From positions 1 to 35,492 of the forward strand of contig CAZWYI010000022.1 of the NCBI GenBank assembly GCA_964638155.1: 35,492 nt of DNA, in the 5' to 3' direction. Below are positions 22,493 through 31,083 of this stretch, in pieces. The position numbers and the translations under genes are program-made. Within the stretch, counting starts at the first letter, position 1, and every line of letters starts with the position of its first letter. The DNA is from CAYZTD01 sp964638155. Lineage in GTDB: Archaea; Thermoplasmatota; E2; DHVEG-1. The notes under the pieces were generated by a model. The model did not search any database, had not been told where the DNA came from, and saw only the letters and a list, made by a program, of their open reading frames with translations.

Positions 22493-24250
22493 TTGGGAAA
22501 AACAATCATTCAAAAAATATTTGGAAATCATTCCAAACAAATTGCAAATGTTGGAGATATTATAGATATAGATATAGATGTCAGGGTTGCACGTGATTTT
22601 GGTGGTGCAAATGTTGTAAAAAACCTTGAGGAAAACAATCTTAGTATTGATGATCCAAAAAAGACTTTTTTCACATTTGACTGTAATCCTGGAGGATGTG
22701 ATCAAAAATATGCAGCAAACCAACACATCTGTAGAAAATTTGCGAGAAAAAATGTTATTAAAGTTTTTGACATAGATCAAGGAATTGGAACGCACATTGT
22801 AATAGATGAAGATATCATTAAGCCAGGTGGGACTATAGTTTCAACTGATTCACATGCAAATATCCTTGGTGCTTATGGGGCATTTGGTCAAGGGATGGGT
22901 GACAAGGATATTGCTCATGCCTGGGCTCATGGGAAAATCTGGTTTAAGGTCCCAGGGACAATAAAAATTATGTTAAAAGGAAAACCAAGCAAGAACACAA
23001 CTCCAAAGGATATTGTACTAAAAATGCTAGAAGAACTAGGTGCAAATGGCCTTCTTGGTTATGCATCAGAGATATATGGTGAATATATTGATAATTTATC
23101 ACTTGATGGAAAAATAACTATTGCTTCCATGGCAACTGAGATGGGTGGAATAATACTGTTGTTTCCCAATAAGGATGGTTTCACTGCAGATGTTGATTGC
23201 AATTATGTAAAAACAATTGAAATTGATATATCAAAAGTTGAACCAAAAATTGCAAGGCCAGGTCATCCAGAGGATGTAGTAGATGTTTCTGAATTAAAAG
23301 AAGTAAAAGTTGATTCTGGTTTTATCGGAAGCTGTACAAATGGTAGAATGGATGATATGAGGGCAGCAGCAGAGGTTCTTAAAGGGAAAAAAATTGCTCC
23401 TGAAAGGGTATTAAAGATAGTTCCATCCACTAATAAGATATGGGAACAATGTTTAAAGGAAGGAATTATTAAGATTTTTAAAGATGCTGGAGCCTTAGTT
23501 GGTAATGCAGGTTGTGCAGGATGTGCAGCAGGACAAATTGGACAAACTGGAAAGGATGAAGTTGAAGTATCAACAGGAAACAGAAATTATGTTGGAAAAC
23601 AAGGGAAAGGAGATGTATATCTTACTAGTCCTGAGACTGTTGCTGCAAGCCTTGTTTCTGGATATATTACAACTAAAGATAATATTCCTAATAAACCAGA
23701 GAGAGTTTCAATAAAAAAAGAAAAAACTTTTCAAAAACAACCTACGAAAAAAAAGATAGAATCTCCACTAAAAGTTGAAGGAAGAGCATGGGTTATTAAA
23801 AAAGATAATATTGATACAGATATGATTTATCATAATAGATATCTATCTATTACTGATCTTTCAGAAATGGGACAATATACTTTTGATAATCTAGAAGGTT
23901 ATGAAGATTTTTCAAAAAAAACAAAACCCGGCGATATTGTAGTTGCTGGAAAAAACTTTGGATGTGGTAGTAGCAGACAACAAGCAGTCGATTGCTTTAA
24001 GAGTCTTGGTATAAGTGTTATAATTGCTGAATCATTTGGATCAATTTATGAGAGAAATGCAATTAATAATGCAATGCCTATAATTACTTGTGAAGGGATT
24101 ACAGAAAAAATAGATGATAAAGATGAACTTGTTGTTGATTTTAAGAATGGTGAAATCTTTGATAAAACAAAAAATAAAAAGTTTTATGGAAAGCCTTTTT
24201 CTAAATCCCAAATTGAAATATACAAAAAAGGCGGGTTACTAAGAAAATAA
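22493..24250 (+). CDS. Aconitase/isopropylmalate isomerase-family dehydratase, fused subunits, divergent
   Basis: The 585-residue protein fuses a large [4Fe-4S] domain (1-~410) to the swivelling small domain (~425-585). Cluster ligands are present: Cys281 (GSCTNGRMDDMR) and Cys341/Cys344 (NAGCAGCAAG). STDSHANILGAYGAFGQGMG and the small-domain motifs DNIDTDMIYHNRYL and GKNFGCGSSRQQAVDC are clear. The usual F-D-H-x-x-P motif reads F-D-C-N-P-G-G-C (Cys64, Cys69), so the His of the catalytic Asp-His pair is replaced by Cys. The start is TTG after GGGTGAT. In this operon an aconitase role (citrate/isocitrate) is likely, but homoaconitate- or isopropylmalate-like substrates cannot be excluded. Confidence 0.8.
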   Translation: MGKTIIQKIFGNHSKQIANVGDIIDIDIDVRVARDFGGANVVKNLEENNLSIDDPKKTFFTFDCNPGGCDQKYAANQHICRKFARKNVIKVFDIDQGIGTHIVIDEDIIKPGGTIVSTDSHANILGAYGAFGQGMGDKDIAHAWAHGKIWFKVPGTIKIMLKGKPSKNTTPKDIVLKMLEELGANGLLGYASEIYGEYIDNLSLDGKITIASMATEMGGIILLFPNKDGFTADVDCNYVKTIEIDISKVEPKIARPGHPEDVVDVSELKEVKVDSGFIGSCTNGRMDDMRAAAEVLKGKKIAPERVLKIVPSTNKIWEQCLKEGIIKIFKDAGALVGNAGCAGCAAGQIGQTGKDEVEVSTGNRNYVGKQGKGDVYLTSPETVAASLVSGYITTKDNIPNKPERVSIKKEKTFQKQPTKKKIESPLKVEGRAWVIKKDNIDTDMIYHNRYLSITDLSEMGQYTFDNLEGYEDFSKKTKPGDIVVAGKNFGCGSSRQQAVDCFKSLGISVIIAESFGSIYERNAINNAMPIITCEGITEKIDDKDELVVDFKNGEIFDKTKNKKFYGKPFSKSQIEIYKKGGLLRK

Positions 24251-24310
24251 AAATTTATTAACTTTTTTCTATTAATTTGAACCTCGGTTAATAATAAATA
24301 TGTTTTTATA

Positions 24311-24330
24311 TTTAACGTAATATTTATATA
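24311..24330 (+). promoter_or_regulatory. Promoter region of the secreted-protein cluster
   Basis: An ATATTTATATATC TATA-like sequence lies about 55 bp before the ATG at 24377, separating the cluster from the citrate operon that ends at 24250. Confidence 0.4.
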
Positions 24331-24376
24331 TCACTTCTATATTTGATCTATATAACTAATTACTAAGGTGAAAGGT

Positions 24377-25612
24377 ATGATAATAAGAAAGCCAGTTTTA
24401 ATTTTAGGAGCTGTTTTAGTATCACTTATGATGATTTCAAGTGTCAGTGCTGTTCAGCAGGTTAATAGTCAATCTTTGATGAATTCTGTGGAAAAAGAAC
24501 GAAAAATAGAAGATCTAGATTTTTTATCTGTGCTTACAAACTATGAAGACTTTGAGGCAGACAAGGATAGAGTTTTAGAAACTATTGAGATTACAAAGAA
24601 TTTTGTTGAAGAAAAATTAAACATTGGAGTAGAAAGTGAAAGTGGAGAATATAATTTTGATTTTTCTAATCTAGAAACAAGCTCTTACTATCAAAATTTA
24701 GATTTCCAGAATTTTCTAAATAAATTAGAAAACGAATTTCAAAGTTTAGCTGATGATGCTGATGATAGATACAAACAAGAAGTAGTACATGGGGAAGATG
24801 TAGCAACAAAAATTATTCTTACTGAAGTTATAAAACCTCGTATAGAAAGTTTCTTTAACAAAAATACAAATGATGAATATGCAAGTATATTAAACAGTTT
24901 TCATGATACAAGCAGTGACCTTGCAGAGGAGTATAAAGACGTATTTGATAAAGCAAAATCTAAAAGTTTGCTAAATATGGGTGATGAAAACAAAAACCAA
25001 ATTTCTACAATGAGTTATGGTATAGATCAAGTACTTATCGCTATATGTACTGCAATCTTTTTTATTAATTGGTTTCTTTGCGGACATATATTAGGTGAAC
25101 TCACACAACCCTTAGTAGCCCTTGTTTTAGGAATAATCCTTGTAATACCTGCGGTAGTTATATTAGCAGGAGAGGTTGTAATAGAAGGAGTAAATGTTTT
25201 ATTTGAAAGTCTACTTGCAACAACAGTATTTATGCTTGCATTTATGGGAGAAACCTTAAGTTTAGCTCTATATAATTTTGGAGCTGTTGGAGGCCTAGTT
25301 TGGTTTTTAATATTTATGCTTAATCTAGAACTTTTACCAATAGAATTTTTTGTAATATTCATTGTTATCTTTATTGAAAATGCAGGTTTTGAGATTGGAT
25401 ATATATCCCGAAATCTTGGCCCATATATTACTGAAGTATTATGGCAGGCAGCAGAAAATGCAAGAGACCTTTACAACTCTATTTTTGGTGATGGTCCACT
25501 TGAAGATGAGAATAACGATTACAATTCTCTATTTAAAAGACTTATAAGTTTTCTTTTTAATTCTTTAAATAGATTTTCTTTTAGAAAAAATTTAGTTTTA
25601 CAAAAAATATAG
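24377..25612 (+). CDS. Exported membrane protein, unknown function
   Basis: The 411-residue protein has a signal peptide (1-~25), an acidic helical extracellular region (~30-212) and four or five strongly hydrophobic spans between ~217 and ~340 (DQVLIAICTAIFFINWFLCG; LVALVLGIILVIPAVVILAG; a third; LLPIEFFVIFIVIFIE). A C-terminal segment (YNSLFKRLISFLFNSLNRF) resembles the tails of neighbouring secreted proteins. The start is ATG 24377, because AAGGTGA is optimally placed and overlaps the upstream GTG at 24368. I recognise no family. The next gene begins 9 bp later, so it is co-transcribed with it. Confidence 0.65.
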   Translation: MIIRKPVLILGAVLVSLMMISSVSAVQQVNSQSLMNSVEKERKIEDLDFLSVLTNYEDFEADKDRVLETIEITKNFVEEKLNIGVESESGEYNFDFSNLETSSYYQNLDFQNFLNKLENEFQSLADDADDRYKQEVVHGEDVATKIILTEVIKPRIESFFNKNTNDEYASILNSFHDTSSDLAEEYKDVFDKAKSKSLLNMGDENKNQISTMSYGIDQVLIAICTAIFFINWFLCGHILGELTQPLVALVLGIILVIPAVVILAGEVVIEGVNVLFESLLATTVFMLAFMGETLSLALYNFGAVGGLVWFLIFMLNLELLPIEFFVIFIVIFIENAGFEIGYISRNLGPYITEVLWQAAENARDLYNSIFGDGPLEDENNDYNSLFKRLISFLFNSLNRFSFRKNLVLQKI

Positions 25613-25621
25613 GTGAAAAAT

Positions 25622-27052
25622 ATGAATAAATTTAATAAAAGAAATTTAGCAGCTATGTCTGTTTTGATAATGACGCTATTGCTAACCAGTGGAATTGCCA
25701 CGTCTATAAGTTTAACAAAAGAAGATATTTCATCTGATAATCTTATGACAACCTCTGGTTTGAATACTGAAACTTTTTATAGTCTTAGCAATGATGGAGA
25801 AATACAAAGATGGCAATATATAGGCTTCGGGGGAGGTACTTATGAGGATGCAAGAAATGCAGAAGAAGGATTTGAGATTTATAAAGGAAGTGAATATAAT
25901 TGCTTAGGGCAGGATTTTATATCTGCTTCTCCTGGACACGCATGGGATGTCTTAATTTATAGATTTTTCTTATTTTTTGATACTACTAGTTTACCAGATG
26001 ATGCGTATATAACTTCAAGCAAGTTAACATTATATGGACGATATAAAGAAATAGATAAAGGCTATCACTTTAACATATGGGTACAGAATGGAGAAAATTT
26101 CCCTCATGATAATCTTCAGTTAGGAGATTATAATTATAAACATTATCAAAGTTCACCAAATGGTGTAAATGCATTTAATTCAAGAGATTTTGAGTGCGAT
26201 GATAGTTCTCCAAAGGGTAATGAATTAACTCTTAACAGCAATGGTATAAGCTGGATAAATATAAAAGGAAATCAAAAAACAAAGTTTTGTTTAAGATCAA
26301 GTCGTGATGTAAACTCACAATGGAAAGATGATAGTAGTGAATATTTAAGTGTATATTCTTCTGAGAAAGGTGGTAATTATAGGCCTAAACTTGAAGTTAT
26401 GTATACACAAAAACCAACCGCTAGTATTTCTGGGCCAACTGAGGGTACACGAAACGAAAAATTAACATATACTGCAAGTTCTGCTGATCCAGATGGTGAC
26501 AATATAGTTTCTTATAAATGGAAGGTTGATGAAACTGAGAAAGGAAATGAAGAAACAATCACACTACAACTTTCTGAAGGAACACATACAGTAACACTTC
26601 AAGTAAAAGATGAACATGGTGCATGGTCTGAACCTGCGGAAAAAACAGTTACAATAGATAATAATAGAAATCCAGAAATGGTAAGTATAAATCCAAAAAG
26701 TGGAAAACAAAGAACAGATATTACTTTTACGTTTGTTGCAAGTGATGAAAACTACGACAATGTAAAATTTAAAATTGACTGGGATGATAGTAGTGGAGTT
26801 GAAACCACATCCTTTTTTAACGATGGTGACGATGGATCTGTTGATGGCAAAATTACTGGTACAATGGTACATAAATACCAAACTTCTGGAAGTAAAACAA
26901 TTAAAGTTAAAGCAATTGATGAAAAAAACGGAGAAAGTAGTTATATGCAAATTAACTTTGAATCAAAAGATAAATCTAAAAACCTAGTTATTCCTAAAAT
27001 TGTTAGATTATTTCCAATGATAAATGATTTCTTTCAGAATATCCTTATATAG
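25622..27052 (+). CDS. Secreted DNRLRE-like/PKD-domain surface protein
   Basis: The 476-residue protein has a signal peptide (1-~27), then a beta domain (~50-260) whose core, DVLIYRFFLFFDTTSLPDDA followed by ITSSKLTLYG, matches the DNRLRE/CBM96-like pattern. Two PKD/Ig-like domains follow (~262-345 with SADPDGDNIVSYKWKVD; ~346-445 with KIDWDDSSG and KYQTSGSKTIKVKAIDEKNG). It ends with SKDKSKNLVIPKIV and the hydrophobic tail MINDFFQNILI. The start is ATG 25622 with AGGTGA six bases upstream. It is probably a cell-surface adhesin or glycan-binding protein. Confidence 0.75.
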   Translation: MNKFNKRNLAAMSVLIMTLLLTSGIATSISLTKEDISSDNLMTTSGLNTETFYSLSNDGEIQRWQYIGFGGGTYEDARNAEEGFEIYKGSEYNCLGQDFISASPGHAWDVLIYRFFLFFDTTSLPDDAYITSSKLTLYGRYKEIDKGYHFNIWVQNGENFPHDNLQLGDYNYKHYQSSPNGVNAFNSRDFECDDSSPKGNELTLNSNGISWINIKGNQKTKFCLRSSRDVNSQWKDDSSEYLSVYSSEKGGNYRPKLEVMYTQKPTASISGPTEGTRNEKLTYTASSADPDGDNIVSYKWKVDETEKGNEETITLQLSEGTHTVTLQVKDEHGAWSEPAEKTVTIDNNRNPEMVSINPKSGKQRTDITFTFVASDENYDNVKFKIDWDDSSGVETTSFFNDGDDGSVDGKITGTMVHKYQTSGSKTIKVKAIDEKNGESSYMQINFESKDKSKNLVIPKIVRLFPMINDFFQNILI

Positions 27053-27077
27053 ATAAAAAAATTTGGAAAAGAAATAC

Positions 27078-28469
27078 ATGAAACAAATTCTCAAATATTC
27101 AGTTATTTTTACAATAAGCCTAATTCTTTTACTCACTGCTAATCATACTGCAGTATCAATAGATAAGGATTTTACTAATCCTGGTAAAATTCAATCTCAA
27201 AATAATTACGAAATTTATGATTATAACAACGGAATAATAAATATTTCTAGTGACAGCGGATTTATTAATCACCCTGCAGTTAGATATGGTAGAGGAACTA
27301 AAACAAACCCGTATCTTATAGAAAATTGGCATGCCAAAAAAATAGTTATGGAAAAAATCTATGATACATATTTTGAAATAAATAATTGTTATTTTGATGG
27401 TGGTTATGCTTTTGATTTTTATAAGGTAAATAATGGTATAATTAAAGATTCTATTATTGAATCATCAAACGGTTATGATGGTATTAAGCTAATATGGTCT
27501 AGTAACAACTATTTTTCAAATTGTAAAATTAATAATTATCTCCGTTCTTTTTATTTGAGATCTTTTTCAAATAATAATATTATAGAAAACTGTGAAATAA
27601 ATGGAAAGAACCAAGGTTTTATTATAACTTACTCTAAAAATAATGAAATAAAAAACTGTGAAATTAAAAATACGCAGTATTACGGCTTAAGGTTAGAAAA
27701 ATCTGATTTCAACATTATTAGTGATTGTACAATTAAAAACTATAACAGTCCAGGGTGGACAGGAATTGAATTACAAAGCTCAAGTGAAAATGAAATATAT
27801 AACTGTGATATTTCAGGCTGGTTAGCTGGAATAGAACTATATTCATCTGATGCTATTATTAAAAGTTGTAATAATTGGATTCATCTTAATGATTTTTATG
27901 ATAATACTGATTATAATGCAAAGGAATTAAATGGCTTTGATAACACATGGAGGCTAAATTATTGGGATGATTACTCTGGTAAAGATGATGATAAAAATGG
28001 AATAGGTGATAGTTCTTATAAAAAAGGAATTGGGTTTAAAGATGAATATCCTTTGATGGCAAGATTCCAAACGCCTATACCGCCAACTGTATCTGGTCCA
28101 GAACAAGTTAAACCCTTCAAGAAAACAACTTTTTATTTTGAAACTACAGATTTTCAAGGCGATGATGTATATTATTATGTTCACTGGGGCGAATATCATA
28201 CCATGGGGCCATATGGCCCATATAGCTCAGATGAAAAAGCTGAAATATCTTATACTTTTTCATATGAAGGAACTAAAGAAGTTAAGGCCAAAGCAACAGA
28301 TATTGAGGATATCTCCTCAGAGGATCTTGATGGTATGATTAGCGACTGGGGAAATAGTTACAGAGTAAAAGTCAATAAGTGTAAAACTATTTCTAAATCT
28401 ATTGAATACACAATTTTTGAGAAAATTCTAGGTTTGTTTTTACAAAATTTTAATTTGAATCTATTGTAA
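27078..28469 (+). CDS. Secreted right-handed beta-helix protein with PKD-like domain
   Basis: The 463-residue protein has a signal peptide (MKQILKYSVIFTISLILLLT). A parallel beta-helix region (~85-290, NosD/PbH1 type) follows, with repeated short strands such as NYFSNCKIN, NNIIENCEING, NNEIKNCEIKN, FNIISDCTIKN and ENEIYNCDISG, and the typical LNYWDDYSGKDDDKNGIGD end motif. A PKD-like domain (~335-430; VHWGEYHTMGPYGPYSSDE) precedes a charged linker and the tail IFEKILGLFLQNFNLNLL. I chose ATG 27078; the TTG at 27063 would prepend five residues. Some beta-helix proteins are polysaccharide lyases, but no catalytic signature is visible. Confidence 0.75.
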   Translation: MKQILKYSVIFTISLILLLTANHTAVSIDKDFTNPGKIQSQNNYEIYDYNNGIINISSDSGFINHPAVRYGRGTKTNPYLIENWHAKKIVMEKIYDTYFEINNCYFDGGYAFDFYKVNNGIIKDSIIESSNGYDGIKLIWSSNNYFSNCKINNYLRSFYLRSFSNNNIIENCEINGKNQGFIITYSKNNEIKNCEIKNTQYYGLRLEKSDFNIISDCTIKNYNSPGWTGIELQSSSENEIYNCDISGWLAGIELYSSDAIIKSCNNWIHLNDFYDNTDYNAKELNGFDNTWRLNYWDDYSGKDDDKNGIGDSSYKKGIGFKDEYPLMARFQTPIPPTVSGPEQVKPFKKTTFYFETTDFQGDDVYYYVHWGEYHTMGPYGPYSSDEKAEISYTFSYEGTKEVKAKATDIEDISSEDLDGMISDWGNSYRVKVNKCKTISKSIEYTIFEKILGLFLQNFNLNLL

Positions 28470-28584
28470 CTCCGTTGATTAATTATACAAATTTAATTCC
28501 ACTATTAATAAAAAAATGAAATATTAAAATACTTCTATTCTCATTACCAATCTATAGAATGGGGGTATTAATATAGGAGATAAA

Positions 28585-30963
28585 ATAAAGAAGTTAATTT
28601 TTGTTTTTTTTGTGGCAACTATTTTTTTGGGTAGTTTTTTTGTGCATGCAATATCAATAAATCTAAAAGATGACACCTATAATTATAGAAAAACTTCTAT
28701 ATCAACTAGTATCGAGGCGCCCGTATGGAACATTGGAAATGCTTGGTATTTTTCAGGCCAATTTGATTTTGATAATGGTATTTTTTCAATTAAAAGAGAT
28801 ATGGATAGTGCTGAACTAAGAGTTTTAGAGATAACTAATGATGAATATAAAATTTCATTAAGCGGAACTCTTGATGCAGATCTTAGGGTTTTAGGTATCC
28901 CTGCCGGTTCTATCAAGGATGGAACTATGGATGGATTTTCTTATATGAATAAAGATACACTTGCTATTAAACATTCAGATTTGTACACTGAAGGAATATA
29001 CAATCCTCTTGGAGTTAAAGTAAAAATTAATGCTTTTCTTGAAATGATTCCTCCATTTGATTTTTTCCATTTTCCAATACATGATGGTGAAGAGTGGACT
29101 GAATCATCTGTTGGCTCTTTTTTGGGAAATATAGAGGTTGTAGGTTTTATCAACCAGGATATAACAGGCGGAGATAATTTTTCATATGATAAAATAACTT
29201 GTACACATATAGGTGACTTTACTGTCACTGCAGGAACTTTTGATACATATCTTGTGAAAGGTACAAGTAGCGTTCAAAATGGCCAGCTCAAAATGTGGTA
29301 TTCTCCAGAGGTTGGAAATATAATAAAAGTTTATTTAAAAATACACGATTGGCAAGGATTTAATGCTTATTTTGATGCTGAATTAACTTCTACTAATTTT
29401 ATAAAAGACAATCATCCACCAGATATACCAGATAAGCCAAATGCCCCTAATTCAGGAAATACTGATGATAGTATTACTTTTTCTACTTCTACAATTGATT
29501 CAGATGGAGATAAAATTAAATACGGCTGGGATTGGAATGGAGATAATAAGGTTGATGAATGGAGCAGTCTTAAAGATAGTGGAGTTACTGATTCTAGATC
29601 GCATACATGGAATAAACAAGGGGTTTATAATGTAAAAGTAAAAGCACAAGATGAATCGGGTATTGAAAGCTTATGGTCAGATCCACTTGCAGTTACAATT
29701 ACTAGTGAAAACCCAACTGTATCTATGGTAGTTCATAAATTTAGTAACAAAAACATGGATGATATTGATTGTGATATTCCGTTTGGTGAGGATGAAACTC
29801 CTCCTGAGTGGTTTTATAAAGCTGAAGCTTACTCTAGTGATAATCTTGTTTTATCAAAAACTGAGTCAAATAGAAAAAGCAATGGAGATTGGATACAAAA
29901 TTACAATTGGACGCCTAACCATCAGATTGATTTTGAAATTGACAATTATATGATAGATATCAGTCTTAAGCTTATGGATCATGATGGTGTAATTGAGGGT
30001 GGTTGTGATGATCTTGCTGATATTAGCGGCTGTGGTTATCCTGATGGTTTTGGTAGAAATGATAACACGGATTATAAGAGAGGAGCAGTATACCATGGGA
30101 TATATAATTTAGCAACTGATAGTTTAGAGCCTTGTAGTAGTAATCCTGATGATTATTCTGATTTTTTTGTTAGGGAGGATGGTTATTTTAAGACCTGTGG
30201 TGATTTTTCTCCTGATAATACAGTAGGTGTCGAGGATTTTTTAAGTTCTGAGAATGATGCTTGTGCTTGGTTTGATTTGTGGGATAATTATGATAAACCA
30301 GAATTGTCTGCGGGTGTTATTGATGAGGGGAAACTCCGTGAGGATGTTGGTGTTAGATTTAGTGGTAGTGTTGTTGGTGGTTATCCTGATTATGTGTGGT
30401 ATTGGGATTTTGGTGATGGTTTTTATTCTAATGATCAGAACCCGGTGCATGTTTTTGAAAATACTGGGAAATTTACGGTTTCTCTATCTTTGACTGATGG
30501 TTTGGGTTTTAAGGTTTCTGATACTTTTGTTTTAGATATTGAGGAGAATATTAAACCTGGCACGCCAAGTCGTCCGTCTGGTAGTGTTAGTGGTAAGGTT
30601 GGTTCGTCTTATACTTATTATAGTAGTTGTGTTGATTCTGAGGGTGATTTGTTGTATTATAAGTGGGATTTTGGTGATGGTAGTTTTAGTAAATGGCTTG
30701 GTCCATATAGTTCTGGTGAACGGGTTAGCGCTTCTCATAGTTGGAATGGTCAGGGTTCTTTTTCTGTGTGTGTTAAGGCTGTGGATGATCCTAATCGTGA
30801 TGGTGATTTTTCTGATGGTAAGATGAGTAGTTGGTCTGAACCTCTTTCTGTTTCTATGCCTAAAGAAAAATCAAGTGAAAAGTTATTTGATAGTATCTTT
30901 TTAGATGAAATTTTTAGTAATTATTTTCATTTTTTTTCTTTTGTTTATAATTTATTTTCATAA
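28585..30963 (+). CDS. Large secreted multi-domain PKD protein
   Basis: The protein is about 792 residues if started at ATA 28585, the codon that opens a proper signal peptide (KKLIFVFFVATIFLGSFF) after GGAGAT. The first conventional start, GTG 28612, cuts into the hydrophobic core. Domains: a beta domain (~35-270) with TVTAGTFDTYLVKG and KMWYSPEVGNIIKVY, resembling DUF3108/TapB-like folds; PKD 1 (~280-375); an acidic beta domain (~380-565; KLMDHDGVIEGGCDDLADIS, YHGIYNLATDSL) shared with the papain-like protein; PKD 2 and PKD 3 (~580-760; WDFGDG twice, GPYSSGERV); then SMPKEKSSEK and an F-rich tail. From about 30,120 to 30,860 codon use switches to GGT/GAG/CGT/TCT-rich, unlike all neighbouring genes, suggesting recombination. 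Confidence 0.78.
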   Translation: MKKLIFVFFVATIFLGSFFVHAISINLKDDTYNYRKTSISTSIEAPVWNIGNAWYFSGQFDFDNGIFSIKRDMDSAELRVLEITNDEYKISLSGTLDADLRVLGIPAGSIKDGTMDGFSYMNKDTLAIKHSDLYTEGIYNPLGVKVKINAFLEMIPPFDFFHFPIHDGEEWTESSVGSFLGNIEVVGFINQDITGGDNFSYDKITCTHIGDFTVTAGTFDTYLVKGTSSVQNGQLKMWYSPEVGNIIKVYLKIHDWQGFNAYFDAELTSTNFIKDNHPPDIPDKPNAPNSGNTDDSITFSTSTIDSDGDKIKYGWDWNGDNKVDEWSSLKDSGVTDSRSHTWNKQGVYNVKVKAQDESGIESLWSDPLAVTITSENPTVSMVVHKFSNKNMDDIDCDIPFGEDETPPEWFYKAEAYSSDNLVLSKTESNRKSNGDWIQNYNWTPNHQIDFEIDNYMIDISLKLMDHDGVIEGGCDDLADISGCGYPDGFGRNDNTDYKRGAVYHGIYNLATDSLEPCSSNPDDYSDFFVREDGYFKTCGDFSPDNTVGVEDFLSSENDACAWFDLWDNYDKPELSAGVIDEGKLREDVGVRFSGSVVGGYPDYVWYWDFGDGFYSNDQNPVHVFENTGKFTVSLSLTDGLGFKVSDTFVLDIEENIKPGTPSRPSGSVSGKVGSSYTYYSSCVDSEGDLLYYKWDFGDGSFSKWLGPYSSGERVSASHSWNGQGSFSVCVKAVDDPNRDGDFSDGKMSSWSEPLSVSMPKEKSSEKLFDSIFLDEIFSNYFHFFSFVYNLFS

Positions 30964-31024
30964 TTCATCTAAAGTTTGTATCATTATTTTCTTGGTTTTG
31001 TTTTTGGTATATTGTGTTATAAAC

Positions 31025-31032
31025 TTTATATA
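31025..31032 (+). promoter_or_regulatory. TATA box of the 31084 gene
   Basis: TTTATATA in the context TATAAACTTTATATATGAG resembles the promoter at 312-326. The Shine-Dalgarno GGTGTGAT follows at about 31071-31078. Confidence 0.5.
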
Positions 31033-31083
31033 TGAGATATTTATATAAAGTAATAAAAATATAAAACTTAGGTGTGATAAAAT

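Noticed and set aside
30241..30826. Several open frames on both strands in the GT-rich part of the PKD gene
   Set aside because: They arise because the biased codons remove stops in other frames; only the main frame has domain structure.
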